This document shows positions 16,107-25,645 of a stretch of DNA of 57,451 nucleotides, in pieces. This DNA is from Hyphomicrobiales bacterium (GTDB taxonomy: Bacteria > Pseudomonadota > Alphaproteobacteria > Rhizobiales > Rhizobiaceae): assembly GCA_900471485.1 (NCBI GenBank), contig UCEU01000018.1, forward strand, positions 56,394-113,844, written 5' to 3'. The notes beneath the pieces are model-generated. The model worked only from the letters and a program-made list of their open reading frames with translations. It was not told the DNA's origin and did no database searches. The translations under genes were made by a program, and so were the position numbers. Within the stretch, counting starts at the first letter, position 1. Each line of letters opens with the position of its first letter.

Positions 16107-16263
16107 GCGGACTTGCATTGGCCTGACGGCTGGGCTCCAAATGGGCCAACCGAATCACTTCGGACCATGATCAGCGCCGGGATAGACCGGCAAAGGAAGG
16201 CTTAGGATTGAGCGGCGTTAGACTGGACAGCCTACGACAGAACTCCCCGGAGGCCGCTCGCTG

Positions 16264-17355
16264 ATGGGAGCCTATATCCTTCGCCGCCTGCTTTTGATGA
16301 TCCCGACCATTATCGGCATCATGGCCATCTCGTTCACCGTCATCCAGTTCGCGCCGGGCGGGCCTGTCGAGCAGGTGATCGCGCAGCTGACGGGCGACGC
16401 TCAAGGGGCCGACGCCCGCCTCTCCGGCGGCGGCGGCGACCTGATGGGATCGGGCATGGATGAAGGCGGCTCGAAATATCGCGGCGCGCAGGGGCTCGAT
16501 CCGGAGCTGATCAAGAAGCTCGAGAAGCAGTTCGGCTTCGACAAGCCGCCGCTGACGCGCTTCGGCGAGATGATGTGGAACTATATCCTCTTCGATTTCG
16601 GCGAGAGCTTCTTCCGCAACACCTCCGTTCTCGACCTGATCAAGGACAAGCTTCCGGTCTCGGCCTCGCTCGGCATCTGGATCATGATCTTCTCCTACGG
16701 CATCTCCATTCCGCTCGGCATCCGCAAGGCGGTGAAGGACGGCTCGACCTTCGACGTTTGGACCTCGGGCGTGATCATCATCGGTTATGCCGTTCCGAGC
16801 TTTCTGTTCGGTATCCTTTTGATCGTGCTTTTCGCCGGCGGGTCCTTCTACGACTGGTTCCCGCTGCGCGGCCTCGTCTCCGACAATTTCGACCAGCTTT
16901 CGTGGTGGCAGAAGCCGCTCGACTATTTCTGGCATCTGGCGCTGCCGCTGATCTCGCTGTCGCTGGCGGCTTTCGCGACGACGACGCTGCTCACCAAGAA
17001 CTCCTTCATCGAGGAGATCAAGAAGCAGTATGTGGTGACGGCGCGGGCCAAGGGGCTGAACGAGCGCAAGGTGCTTTACGGCCACGTGTTCCGCAACGCC
17101 ATGCTGATCATCATCGCCGGCTTTCCAGGCGCCTTCATCTCGGCCTTCTTTACCGGCTCGCTGCTGATCGAGAATATCTTCTCGCTCGATGGACTGGGGC
17201 GGCTCGGCTATCTCTCGGTGGTCAACCGCGACTACCCGATCGTGTTCGCGACGCTCTACATCTTCTCGCTGCTCGGGCTGTTCGTCAGCCTGATCTCCGA
17301 CCTGATCTACACCTGGATCGATCCGCGCATCGACTTCGAGCGGAGGGACGTGTGA
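16264..17355 (+). CDS. yejB: peptide ABC transporter permease YejB
   Basis: This is an inner-membrane permease of the DppB type, 363 residues. It has an N-terminal membrane helix (residues 1-28), a long Gly/Asp-rich periplasmic segment (about 40-95), then five membrane helices. The EAA-type cytoplasmic loop is [20 protein letters not shown]. It pairs with YejE. Its TGA stop shares one base with the yejE ATG (TGATG at 17353-17357), indicating translational coupling. Confidence 0.93.
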   Translation: MGAYILRRLLLMIPTIIGIMAISFTVIQFAPGGPVEQVIAQLTGDAQGADARLSGGGGDLMGSGMDEGGSKYRGAQGLDPELIKKLEKQFGFDKPPLTRFGEMMWNYILFDFGESFFRNTSVLDLIKDKLPVSASLGIWIMIFSYGISIPLGIRKAVKDGSTFDVWTSGVIIIGYAVPSFLFGILLIVLFAGGSFYDWFPLRGLVSDNFDQLSWWQKPLDYFWHLALPLISLSLAAFATTTLLTKNSFIEEIKKQYVVTARAKGLNERKVLYGHVFRNAMLIIIAGFPGAFISAFFTGSLLIENIFSLDGLGRLGYLSVVNRDYPIVFATLYIFSLLGLFVSLISDLIYTWIDPRIDFERRDV

Positions 17356-18503
17356 TGGACACCGCCGCAAAGCCCGCGACCGCCACGCCCGTGAAGCCGC
17401 CGCGCAAGGGGCTGCTCTCGCCCACCAACATCCGGCGCTGGAAGAACTTCAAGGCCAACCGGCGCGGCTATTGGTCGCTCTGGCTATTCCTTCTCATCTT
17501 CGGGCTCAGCCTGTTTGCCGAATTCATCGCCAACGACCGGCCGATCATCGCCTCCTACAAGGGCGAGATTTTGTTTCCCGTGCTCGTCAATTATCCCGAG
17601 GAGAAATTCGGCGGATTCCTGGCCGAGACCGATTATCGGTCGGACGTGATCGCCGACGAGATCAAGGCCAACGGCTGGATGATCTGGCCGCCGATCCGCT
17701 ATTCCTACCGCTCGGTGAACTCCAACATCCCGCACTCGGCCCCGACCGCGCCCTTCTGGACGATGGGCGAGGAGGAGCGTTGCTCGGGCTATCCGCAAGG
17801 GGTGAACGACCCCAACTGCACCTGGAGCAACCTCAACTGGCTGGGCACGGACGACCAGGCGCGAGACGTGCTCGCCCGGGTGATCTACGGCTTCCGCATT
17901 TCGGTGCTGTTCGGGCTGGTGCTGACCATCTGCTCGGCCGTCGTCGGCGTCAGCGCCGGTGCGATCCAAGGCTATTTCGGCGGCTGGACCGACCTTCTGC
18001 TGCAGCGCTTCATCGAAATCTGGTCGTCGATGCCGGTGCTCTACATTCTCCTGATCATCGCCGCGATCCTGCCGCCCGGCTTCTTCGTGCTGCTCGGGAT
18101 CATGCTGCTATTCTCCTGGGTCGGCTTCGTGGGCGTGGTGCGCGCGGAGTTCCTGAGAGCCCGCAATTTCGAATATGTCCGGGCAGCACGCGCGCTCGGC
18201 GTCGGCAACCGCACGATCATGTGGCGGCATCTTCTGCCGAACGCGATGGTCGCGACGCTGACCTTCCTGCCCTTCATCCTCTCCGGCTCGATCACCACGC
18301 TGACCTCGCTCGACTTCCTCGGCTTCGGCATGCCGCCCGGCTCGCCCTCGCTCGGCGAGATGATCGCCCAGGGCAAGGCCAACCTGCAGGCGCCGTGGCT
18401 GGGGCTGACAGCCTTCTTTGCGATGTCGATCATGCTGTCATTGCTGATCTTCATCGGCGAGGCGGTGCGCGATGCGTTCGATCCGAGAAAGACCTTCGGA
18501 TGA
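17355..18503 (+). CDS. yejE: peptide ABC transporter permease YejE
   Basis: The second permease of the Yej system is 382 residues, DppC-like. A cytoplasmic N-terminal stretch of about 45 residues (ending KNFKANRRGYWSLW) precedes the first helix. A large periplasmic insert follows (about residues 70-170), then five membrane helices with the EAA loop EYVRAARALGVGNRTIMWRH. Relatives normally run straight into yejF; here a two-gene toxin-antitoxin unit of about 780 bp intervenes. Confidence 0.93.
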   Translation: MDTAAKPATATPVKPPRKGLLSPTNIRRWKNFKANRRGYWSLWLFLLIFGLSLFAEFIANDRPIIASYKGEILFPVLVNYPEEKFGGFLAETDYRSDVIADEIKANGWMIWPPIRYSYRSVNSNIPHSAPTAPFWTMGEEERCSGYPQGVNDPNCTWSNLNWLGTDDQARDVLARVIYGFRISVLFGLVLTICSAVVGVSAGAIQGYFGGWTDLLLQRFIEIWSSMPVLYILLIIAAILPPGFFVLLGIMLLFSWVGFVGVVRAEFLRARNFEYVRAARALGVGNRTIMWRHLLPNAMVATLTFLPFILSGSITTLTSLDFLGFGMPPGSPSLGEMIAQGKANLQAPWLGLTAFFAMSIMLSLLIFIGEAVRDAFDPRKTFG

Positions 18504-18573
18504 GGGCGGCCTCGTCATGGCAGGGGTTTGCGGGTAGAGTTGGTTGTGTTGCAGCTTTTGGAGCGTGGCCGTC

Positions 18574-18870
18574 ATGAACAAGATTGTGCGTGATCATTAT
18601 CCTGTCGCCAACCTTCCCGAGGATTTGAGGGAGGGATTGGGAGACGTGGCGACGGTGCGTGTGGTCGTCGAGGTTGAGGGAAAAACCAGCCTCGATCGCA
18701 ACCTTTACCCTGGCCTAAGCGAGTTCCAAGACGAACCTCGAAAGCCAATGACCGCGGCCGAGCTTATCGAAAGAATTCGGGAATATCAGAGGCACCACCC
18801 AGAAGGCGTCACTACGGAAGAGGCCGTTGCGCGCATCCGGGCTTTGCGTGACGAATGGGACGATGAATGA
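18574..18870 (+). CDS. putative antitoxin of VapBC-like module
   Basis: This 98-residue acidic protein starts at the ATG at 18574 (MNKIVRDHYPVANLPEDLRE); GGAG lies 11 bases upstream. It overlaps the PIN-toxin gene by 4 bases (ATGA), the usual antitoxin-toxin coupling. I do not see a standard RHH, AbrB or PHD motif. The C-terminal half (MTAAELIERIREYQRHHPEG, then VARIRALRDEWDDE) is helical and charged, as in toxin-binding tails. Function is inferred from position upstream of the PIN toxin. Confidence 0.7.
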   Translation: MNKIVRDHYPVANLPEDLREGLGDVATVRVVVEVEGKTSLDRNLYPGLSEFQDEPRKPMTAAELIERIREYQRHHPEGVTTEEAVARIRALRDEWDDE

Positions 18871-19352
18871 ACCCGCCGTCGCATCTATATTTAGATACGA
18901 ATATCTTCATCGACCTATTCGAAGGTGGTCCCGCGACCCGACAGCTCGAGACCCTGCTTATCTTGGCGCGGGATAAACAATCGGAACCTTATTTTTCCAC
19001 GAGCGAATTGACGTATTCCGAACTGATCGTGAAACCCTATAAGGCGAAAGATGATGAAGCCTTGGCGGTTTACGATGACATGCTGAAAACCAGCGAGTGG
19101 CTAAGCGTTTTTCCGGTGGACCGGACAATTCTTCGCTATGCGGCAATGATGCGTGCAGGGAGCGGCAATCTGAAGCTGCCTGACGCGATTCATGTAGCGA
19201 CGGCCTTGCAAACCGGCTGCTCGCATTTTCTGAGCGCCGATCTGGGCATCCGCGGGCCATACAGCTTGCCCGAAGATGCGGCCGCTGCTCCTCTTGTTGT
19301 TCTCCGCCCCGACGACGCCACCCTGACCTCCCTGATCGAGAGCCTGTCCTGA
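18867..19352 (+). CDS. VapC-like PIN-domain ribonuclease toxin
   Basis: The product is a 161-residue PIN-domain protein. The acidic metal-binding set appears intact: Asp10 (LYLDTNIFID), Glu52 (TYSELIV), Asp106 (KLPDAIHVATA) and Asp125 (FLSADLGI). Such toxins cut tRNA or rRNA when freed from their antitoxin. At about 160 residues it is somewhat longer than typical VapC (about 130). Its TGA stop shares one base with the ATG of yejF, so toxin and transporter ATPase would be translated from one message. Local base use is less GC-rich than the flanking yej genes, which suggests recent acquisition. Confidence 0.86.
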   Translation: MNPPSHLYLDTNIFIDLFEGGPATRQLETLLILARDKQSEPYFSTSELTYSELIVKPYKAKDDEALAVYDDMLKTSEWLSVFPVDRTILRYAAMMRAGSGNLKLPDAIHVATALQTGCSHFLSADLGIRGPYSLPEDAAAAPLVVLRPDDATLTSLIESLS

Positions 19353-20980
19353 TGTCCGAACCCCTGCTGTCCGTCCGCAATCTTTCCGTCGCCTTCCATC
19401 AGGGTGGCGCGACTTCAGTGGCTGTCGATGGCATTTCCTTCGACGTCAACAGGGGCGAGGTGGTGGCGCTTGTGGGAGAGTCCGGCTCGGGCAAATCGGT
19501 GTCGGCCAATTCGATCCTGCGGCTGCTCCCCTACCCCTCGGCCAGCCATCCCTCGGGCGAGATCCTGTTCAAGGGCAAGGATCTCCTGAAGGCATCCGAC
19601 AAGGTGCTGCGCGAAGTGCGCGGCAACGACATCACGATGATCTTCCAGGAGCCGATGACCTCGCTCAACCCGCTGCACACTATCGAGAAGCAGATCGCCG
19701 AGATTTTGGAGCTGCACCAGGGGATCAAGGGACAGGCGGCGCGCACGCGGGTGCTGGAGCTGCTCAACCAGGTCGGCATCCGCGAGCCGGAGAAGCGGCT
19801 GAAGGCCTATCCGCACGAGCTTTCGGGCGGGCAGCGGCAGCGCGTGATGATCGCCATGGCGCTCGCCAACCGGCCGGAGCTCCTGATCGCCGACGAGCCG
19901 ACGACGGCGCTCGACGTCACCGTGCAGGCGCAGATCCTCGAACTCTTGCGACAGCTCAAGGGCCAGCACGGCATGTCGATGCTGTTCATCACCCACGACC
20001 TCGGCATCGTGCGCAAGTTCGCCGACCGGGTCTGCGTGATGACCAAGGGCAAGATCGTCGAGACCGGTACGGTCGAGGAGGTCTTCACCAATCCGCAGCA
20101 TCAATATACCCGCCACCTGCTTGCCTCCGAGCCGCGCGGCGAGCCGCCGCTTGCCGACAGCTCCAAGCCGATCGTCATGCAGGGATCGGACATCAAGGTC
20201 TGGTTCCCGATCAAGGCAGGGCTGATGCGCAAGGTGGTGGACCACGTGAAAGCGGTCGACGGGATCGATCTTTCGCTGCGCGCCGGGCAGACGCTGGGTG
20301 TGGTCGGCGAATCCGGATCGGGAAAGACGACGCTTGGGCTGGCGCTCACACGGCTGATTTCCTCGCAGGGGCGGATCAGCTTCGTCGGTAAGGATATAGC
20401 CAGCTATTCATTCATGGAGATGCGGCCGCTGCGCAATCAGTTGCAGGTCGTGTTCCAGGACCCTTACGGCTCGCTCAGCCCGCGCATGTCGGTCGGCGAC
20501 ATCATCGCCGAGGGGCTGAAGGTGCACGAGCGCGGGCTTTCCTACGAGGAGCGCGACCGGCGGGTTTGCTGGGCGCTGGAGGAAGTGGGGCTCGATCCCA
20601 CCACCCGCTGGCGCTATCCGCACGAATTCTCGGGGGGACAGCGGCAGCGCATCGCCATTGCCCGCGCCATGGTGCTGAAGCCGCGCTTCGTGATGCTCGA
20701 CGAGCCGACATCGGCGCTCGACATGAGCGTGCAGGCGCAGGTGGTCGATCTCTTGCGCGACCTGCAGCAAAAGCACGACCTCGCCTATCTCTTCATCAGC
20801 CATGATCTGAAGGTGGTGAAGGCGCTCGCCAACGAGGTGATCGTGATGCGCTTCGGCAAGGTGGTGGAACAGGGGCCATCGGCCGACATCTTCCGCGCGC
20901 CGAAGGACGACTATACCAAGGCGCTGATGGCGGCGGCCTTCAACATCGAGGCGCGGCCGACGCCCGCAGTGCAACACTAA
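19352..20980 (+). CDS. yejF: peptide ABC transporter, double ATPase subunit YejF
   Basis: This 542-residue protein fuses two ABC ATPase domains that energise YejBE. Each has a full set: Walker [12 protein letters not shown] near residue 45 and [11 protein letters not shown] near residue 320; signatures LSGGQRQR and FSGGQRQR; Walker [13 protein letters not shown] and [12 protein letters not shown]. OppD/DppD-type C-terminal segments follow each domain. The start codon is fused to the VapC stop (TGATG at 19350-19354), the same junction seen between yejB and yejE. Confidence 0.94.
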   Translation: MSEPLLSVRNLSVAFHQGGATSVAVDGISFDVNRGEVVALVGESGSGKSVSANSILRLLPYPSASHPSGEILFKGKDLLKASDKVLREVRGNDITMIFQEPMTSLNPLHTIEKQIAEILELHQGIKGQAARTRVLELLNQVGIREPEKRLKAYPHELSGGQRQRVMIAMALANRPELLIADEPTTALDVTVQAQILELLRQLKGQHGMSMLFITHDLGIVRKFADRVCVMTKGKIVETGTVEEVFTNPQHQYTRHLLASEPRGEPPLADSSKPIVMQGSDIKVWFPIKAGLMRKVVDHVKAVDGIDLSLRAGQTLGVVGESGSGKTTLGLALTRLISSQGRISFVGKDIASYSFMEMRPLRNQLQVVFQDPYGSLSPRMSVGDIIAEGLKVHERGLSYEERDRRVCWALEEVGLDPTTRWRYPHEFSGGQRQRIAIARAMVLKPRFVMLDEPTSALDMSVQAQVVDLLRDLQQKHDLAYLFISHDLKVVKALANEVIVMRFGKVVEQGPSADIFRAPKDDYTKALMAAAFNIEARPTPAVQH

Positions 20981-21001
20981 CGACATCAGAGCCCAGACAA
21001 C

Positions 21002-21955
21002 ATGCCAGCCCCCATTCTCGTCGATCTCAAGTTCAATCCCGATACCGTCGCGCGCATCCTGAAGACCGCCTTTCTCGATCGCGGCAGCATCAATATCGCC
21101 GACCCCGAGACGAAGGGGCGGGATCTTTCCGATCTCGACTACGCGCTGCTGTGGAAGCCGGATGCGGATCTATTCGAGCGGGCACCGAACCTGAAGGTGA
21201 TCTTTTCCGGCGGTGCGGGCGTCGACAGCTTCATGAATCTGCCCGGCCTTCCCGACGTGCCGATCGTGCGCTTCGTCGATCACAGCCTGACGACGCGGAT
21301 GAGCGAGTGGGTGGTGATGCAGTGCCTGATGCACCTGCGCCAGCAGACGGAGCATGAGCGGCACCAGCGCCAGCACCGCTGGGGCGACATGATCCCGCCG
21401 GAAGCTTCCGAGATCACCGTCGGCGTCATGGGTCTTGGCGTGCTCGGCCAGGACGCGGTGCGCAAGCTGAAGGTCATGGGCTTCAACGTCATCGGCTGGT
21501 CGCGCAGCCGCAAGGAGATCGAAGGGCTCGAGGCCTTCGATGCCGGTGAACTCGATGCATTTCTGTCGAAGACCGATGTCCTCGTCGGCCTGCTGCCGCT
21601 GACGCCGGAGACGACGGGCTTCTACAATGAGCGGCTGTTCGCCAGGCTGCGCCAGGGTGGCGCGCTCGGAAAGCCGGTGTTCATCAATGCCGGGCGGGGC
21701 AAGAGCCAGGTGCAGGCAGATATCGTCAAGGCGATCGAGAGCGGCGTGCTCGGCGGCGCCTCGCTTGACGTCTTCGAGGTCGAGCCGCTGCCCGCCGAAA
21801 GCCCGCTCTGGGACCTCGATAACGTCTTCCTCTCACCGCACAATGCCGCATCCTCGGAGGAGACCGCGCTGTTTCGCCATGTGGAGCGGCAGATCGCTCG
21901 GTTCGAGAATGGTGAGCCACTGCAGTTCGTCGTCGACAGGACGGCCGGCTACTGA
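21002..21955 (+). CDS. ghrA: glyoxylate/hydroxypyruvate reductase A-like 2-hydroxyacid dehydrogenase
   Basis: This 317-residue NAD(P)H-dependent reductase belongs to the D-2-hydroxyacid dehydrogenase superfamily, nearest to GhrA in length and motifs. The nucleotide motif is GVMGLGVLGQ, and the catalytic residues lie in INAGRGKSQV (Arg), DVFEVEPLP (Glu) and LSPHNAASS (His). It follows yejF by 21 bp and may be co-transcribed, though no functional link is evident. The exact substrate (glyoxylate, hydroxypyruvate or another 2-oxoacid) is uncertain. Confidence 0.85.
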   Translation: MPAPILVDLKFNPDTVARILKTAFLDRGSINIADPETKGRDLSDLDYALLWKPDADLFERAPNLKVIFSGGAGVDSFMNLPGLPDVPIVRFVDHSLTTRMSEWVVMQCLMHLRQQTEHERHQRQHRWGDMIPPEASEITVGVMGLGVLGQDAVRKLKVMGFNVIGWSRSRKEIEGLEAFDAGELDAFLSKTDVLVGLLPLTPETTGFYNERLFARLRQGGALGKPVFINAGRGKSQVQADIVKAIESGVLGGASLDVFEVEPLPAESPLWDLDNVFLSPHNAASSEETALFRHVERQIARFENGEPLQFVVDRTAGY

Positions 21956-22047
21956 GCCGGTTGGAACCATAGAGCATTCAATTCGTTAGTTTTCCGAGGC
22001 TTTGAGCTTGCCGGTCCCGGCTGGCTTCATTTCTGAAGGAGACACGC

Positions 22048-22380
22048 ATGGCTCAGCAGATGCAAACCCGCTGGGAAAAATCCGACGGCAAGATGCATGT
22101 CGAGGAAGAGATTTCGCCGGTGAAGGCGAAGCAGGGGCGCACCGGACGCAGAATACTGACGCTCCTGATCGTGGCCCTGGTTCTCGCCTTCGTGGTCTGG
22201 GTCCCGGTGGAAATCTGGGGCCAGCGGGAGGCCGACAGTGTCGCGCCGCAACAGCCTGGCCAGGAGATGCAGTCCCAGCAGCCGGCGCCGACGGCGACCC
22301 CGCCATCCGTCGAGAACGGTAATGCGGTTCCGACGGAAACGCCGGGCACGAACCAGCCCGCTCCCGCCACCAAGCCATAA
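22048..22380 (+). CDS. hypothetical single-pass membrane protein with Pro/Gln-rich tail
   Basis: This 110-residue protein was not recognised. A charged cytoplasmic N-terminus (about residues 1-33) precedes one membrane helix ([19 protein letters not shown], about 36-54). A periplasmic, low-complexity tail rich in Pro, Gln, Thr and Ala follows. GAAGGAGA upstream of the ATG is a strong ribosome-binding site, supporting a real gene. A perfect terminator hairpin follows 27 bases after the stop, so it is probably a single-gene unit. Confidence 0.72.
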   Translation: MAQQMQTRWEKSDGKMHVEEEISPVKAKQGRTGRRILTLLIVALVLAFVVWVPVEIWGQREADSVAPQQPGQEMQSQQPAPTATPPSVENGNAVPTETPGTNQPAPATKP

Positions 22381-22406
22381 GGACAACCGGCGATACTGAT
22401 CAGCCG

Positions 22407-22440
22407 GCACCCTGTCGCAACCCTGCGACAGGGTGCTTTC
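22407..22440 (+). terminator. strong intrinsic-type terminator
   Basis: GCACCCTGTCGCA (22407-22419) and TGCGACAGGGTGC (22424-22436) form a perfect 13-bp stem with a 4-base loop, followed by TTTC. It separates the hypothetical membrane protein gene from pncB. Confidence 0.8.
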
Positions 22441-22559
22441 GTGCGATACGGCATTTGCGCTGGACTTTGCCGCCTGTTTTTTCGATAAGAAGGCGCACGA
22501 GCCGGTCTTCGTGTGCCGGCTCATGGCGGCACCCCGACCGGTGGGGATGGGTGAATTTG

Positions 22560-23864
22560 ATGGCCAAGACCGATATCGCACGACGCGTCTACAATCACGC
22601 TTGGAAGCTCGATCCGATCGTTCGCAGTCTGATCGACACGGACTTCTACAAGCTCCTGATGCTGCAGATGATCTGGAAGCTCTACCCCGACGTCGACGCC
22701 ACCTTCACCGTGATCAACCGCACCAAGCGCGTGCGCCTTGCCGACGAGATCGACGAGGGCGAACTGCGCGCGCAGCTTGATCACGCGCGTTCGCTGCGGC
22801 TTTCGAAGAAGGAAATGATCTGGCTCGCCGGTAACAGCTTCTACGGTCGTGCGCAGATTTTCGAACCTGAATTCCTTGCCTGGTTCTCGCATTTCCAGCT
22901 GCCGGAATACGAGCTTTCGAAGCGCGACGGGCAGTATGTGCTGGATTTCCACGGATCGTGGAAAGAGACCACGATGTGGGAAATTCCCGCACTCGCAATC
23001 ATCAACGAGCTCAGGTCGCGCTCGGCCATGCGTGCGCTCGGGCCCTTCACGCTCGACGTCCTCTATGCACGCGCCAAGGCGAAGATGTGGTCCAAGGTGG
23101 AGCGGCTGCGGGAGATGCCGGGCCTGCGCATCTCGGATTTCGGCACGCGGCGCCGGCACAGCTTTCTGTGGCAGCGCTGGTGCGTGGAAGCGCTGAAGGA
23201 AGGCATCGGCCCGGCCTTTACCGGCACGAGCAACGTGCTGCTCGCCATGGACAGCGATCTCGAAGCCGTGGGTACCAACGCGCATGAGCTGCCGATGGTG
23301 GCCGCGGCGCTCGCCAGGACCGACGAGGAGCTGCACAACGCGCCCTACAAGGTGCTGCGTGATTGGAACAAGCTTTATGGCGGCAATCTTCTGATCGTGC
23401 TGCCGGATGCCTTCGGCACCGCCGCCTTCCTTCGCGACGCGCCGGAGTGGGTGGCTGACTGGACGGGGTTCCGCCCCGACAGCGCGCCGCCGATCGAGGG
23501 CGGCGAGAAGATCATCGAGTGGTGGAAGAAGATGGGCCGCGACCCGCGCCAGAAACTTCTGATCTTCTCCGACGGCCTCGACGTCGATGCCATCATCGAC
23601 ACCTACAAGCACTTCGAAGGCCGGGTTCGGATGAGTTTCGGCTGGGGCACCAACCTCACGAACGATTTCGCCGGCTGCGCGCCGACCGAAATATCGGGCC
23701 TCAACCCGATCTCCGTCGTCTGCAAGGTGATCGACGCCAACGGCCGGCCGGCCGTGAAGCTCTCCGACAACCCGCAGAAGGCGACCGGTGACCCCGATGA
23801 GGTGCAGCGCTACCTGAAGTTCTTCGGAACCGAGGACCGGACGGACCAAGCCGTTCTGGTCTGA
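22560..23864 (+). CDS. pncB: nicotinate phosphoribosyltransferase
   Basis: PncB makes nicotinate mononucleotide from nicotinate and PRPP, the entry step of Preiss-Handler NAD salvage. From the ATG at 22560 it is 434 residues, matching the family. Diagnostic motifs are [13 protein letters not shown] near the N-terminus, [12 protein letters not shown] with the phosphorylatable His, and the C-terminal [13 protein letters not shown]. The reading frame is open 35 codons further upstream, but this region lacks family similarity and lies just after the terminator. Confidence 0.95.
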   Translation: MAKTDIARRVYNHAWKLDPIVRSLIDTDFYKLLMLQMIWKLYPDVDATFTVINRTKRVRLADEIDEGELRAQLDHARSLRLSKKEMIWLAGNSFYGRAQIFEPEFLAWFSHFQLPEYELSKRDGQYVLDFHGSWKETTMWEIPALAIINELRSRSAMRALGPFTLDVLYARAKAKMWSKVERLREMPGLRISDFGTRRRHSFLWQRWCVEALKEGIGPAFTGTSNVLLAMDSDLEAVGTNAHELPMVAAALARTDEELHNAPYKVLRDWNKLYGGNLLIVLPDAFGTAAFLRDAPEWVADWTGFRPDSAPPIEGGEKIIEWWKKMGRDPRQKLLIFSDGLDVDAIIDTYKHFEGRVRMSFGWGTNLTNDFAGCAPTEISGLNPISVVCKVIDANGRPAVKLSDNPQKATGDPDEVQRYLKFFGTEDRTDQAVLV

Positions 23865-23963
23865 GCCAGGGCAGCCGGTTCTGACGACGCCCAGCATTGT
23901 TAAGGCGAGCCAATTCGCGTAGACGATGATGCCTGCCACAAAACTTACTCCCCGGAGTTGTAC

Positions 23964-25118
23964 ATGCAAATAGGACCGCAACAGCGGATCTACGTCTGCT
24001 TTTTCCTGTTCGCGGTGTCCATGGGCGCCATGCTGTCGCGGCTGCCCGATATCCAGGATGCGCTGCAGGTCAACAAATCCGAGCTGGGGCTGACGTTGAT
24101 CGGAGCGGCGATCGGGGCGCTGGTTTCCTTGACGTTTGCATCTCCTCTCGTCGATCGGCTTGGGGCGCGAACCACGGCCTTCATCACCGTGCTCGGCACC
24201 TCCGCCCTGCTTGCCCTTGTTCCCTGGATGAGCGCAGCGCCGCTGGTGTTCGGCACTCTGCTTTTCGAGGGCCTGCTGGCGGGTGCGCTGGAGATCAACC
24301 TCAATGTCGAGATCGACCGCATCGAAGCGCAGCTCGGGCGCGGCGTGATGAACCGGGCGCACGGCTTCTGGAGCCTCGGCTTCTTCGTCACGGCGCTGGC
24401 GTCGGCGGCGATCCGCCAGGCGGGCGTTCCGATCCATGTCCACCTCGGCCTGACATTTGCATTCGTTCTCGTCGTCGGCACCTTTGTCATCTCAGGGATG
24501 CGAAACGCCCCGGCGAGAGCGGCGCTGGAGCACACCGAAACGGGCCGGATCGCACTGCCGACCATGGCACTTCTGCCGCTTTGCATCATCGGCATCGCCG
24601 CCTTCCTGGTCGAGGGCGCCGGTATCGACTGGTCGGCGATCTACATGCGCGACGTCTTCCATTCGGAGCCCTTCGTGGGCGGAATGGGCCTGACGCTCTT
24701 CACCTTCTTCATGGCCTTGACGCGGATTTTTGCCGATCCGTTCGTCGATCGATTCGGATCGCGCGCCGTTGCATTCACCCTGCTGATCGTATCGGCTGTC
24801 GGGCTTTGCGCGGTGTGGCTGGCGCCGCATCCTTACATCGCCCTTCTCGGTTTCGCGCTGATGGGTGGCGGCTGCAGCGCCGTCTATCCGCTTGCGGTTT
24901 CCGCCGCGGCGCAGCGCACCGACCGGGCCTCGCACCTCAACGTCGCGGCACTGGGGCAGATGTCGTTCGTCGTGTTCTTCCTGGCGCCGCCGCTGCTCGG
25001 TGTCGTCGCCGAGCAGCTCGGCATTCGAACGGCCTATCTCGTCTGCCTACCGGTCATTCTCGGCGCTCTCGTCTGCGTTCGCGCGCTCTCGGGCCGTCGT
25101 CGGCTGGCGATGGCCTAG
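23964..25118 (+). CDS. MFS transporter
   Basis: The 384-residue inner-membrane protein has about 12 predicted helices and the two-fold MFS layout. The loop between helices 2 and 3 carries SPLVDRLGARTTAF, a degenerate MFS motif A, repeated as DPFVDRFGSRAVAF in the second half. The chosen ATG at 23964 has GGAG six bases upstream; a TTG two codons earlier is less likely. The sequence has the feel of the YbjJ/fucose-permease-like branch, but the substrate is unknown. Confidence 0.85.
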   Translation: MQIGPQQRIYVCFFLFAVSMGAMLSRLPDIQDALQVNKSELGLTLIGAAIGALVSLTFASPLVDRLGARTTAFITVLGTSALLALVPWMSAAPLVFGTLLFEGLLAGALEINLNVEIDRIEAQLGRGVMNRAHGFWSLGFFVTALASAAIRQAGVPIHVHLGLTFAFVLVVGTFVISGMRNAPARAALEHTETGRIALPTMALLPLCIIGIAAFLVEGAGIDWSAIYMRDVFHSEPFVGGMGLTLFTFFMALTRIFADPFVDRFGSRAVAFTLLIVSAVGLCAVWLAPHPYIALLGFALMGGGCSAVYPLAVSAAAQRTDRASHLNVAALGQMSFVVFFLAPPLLGVVAEQLGIRTAYLVCLPVILGALVCVRALSGRRRLAMA

Positions 25119-25240
25119 AGGCTCGAACACGTTCGAGCTTCTGGACTAGTGCGAGCAAGTGCTTACATCTTCCTTGGTGCCGTCGGCTTCAGCTCGGCGC
25201 GGGCGGTGAAGATACCGCCATGCCACCGTGGGAGCGCTTC

Positions 25241-25570
25241 ATGAGTTTTCGTCCACCGCAATCGCTGACGCATCCGGCCTCCGTTGAAAGCGGATTCAAC
25301 GTTCTGGAATATGAACTCAGGGCCGAGCGCGCGAATTCGCTCGGGCGCAGCGGGCTCAAGGCTGAAGCGGCGCTTGCGGAACTGAAAGCCTGGGATGCAA
25401 ACCGCCACAGTGCAGAGCAGCGCGAACAGCTGCTCGACAAGGCCATAGACGCGGTGTGGGAGTTTTTCGTGCAGCGTGAAATATGCGGCTTTCGCAACGG
25501 CCGCGACGTGATCCAGCGCTACGGCGTTCCGGATGAGGTGATGGTGCGGCTTGGATCGCGCCGGCGATAG
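25241..25570 (+). CDS. DUF6665-like hypothetical protein
   Basis: This 109-residue soluble, mostly helical protein begins MSFRPPQSLTHPASVESGF and ends near YGVPDEVMVRLGSRRR. It resembles a small family of unknown function that is common in Rhizobiales (I recall it as DUF6665; not checked). GGAG seven bases before the ATG supports this start. The larger open frame around it overlaps the MFS gene out of frame and is spurious upstream of 25241. It has no signal peptide or membrane helix. Confidence 0.72.
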   Translation: MSFRPPQSLTHPASVESGFNVLEYELRAERANSLGRSGLKAEAALAELKAWDANRHSAEQREQLLDKAIDAVWEFFVQREICGFRNGRDVIQRYGVPDEVMVRLGSRRR

Positions 25571-25645
25571 CGGCTATCCGACATCGAACCATTTGGACGC
25601 TGCGGCGTTGAGTTTCTGACAGGCTTTTCAGAAAGGAGCAGTCCG

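Noticed and set aside
16107..16263. Possible stem-loop TTGGCC/GGCCAA (16118-16123, 16144-16149) between yejA and yejB
   Set aside because: Only six pairs with a 20-base loop and no T-run; expected by chance in this base composition.
22521..24443. 640-codon minus-strand frame opposite pncB and the MFS gene
   Set aside because: It is antisense to genes with intact family motifs and spans two unrelated genes and their intergenic gap.
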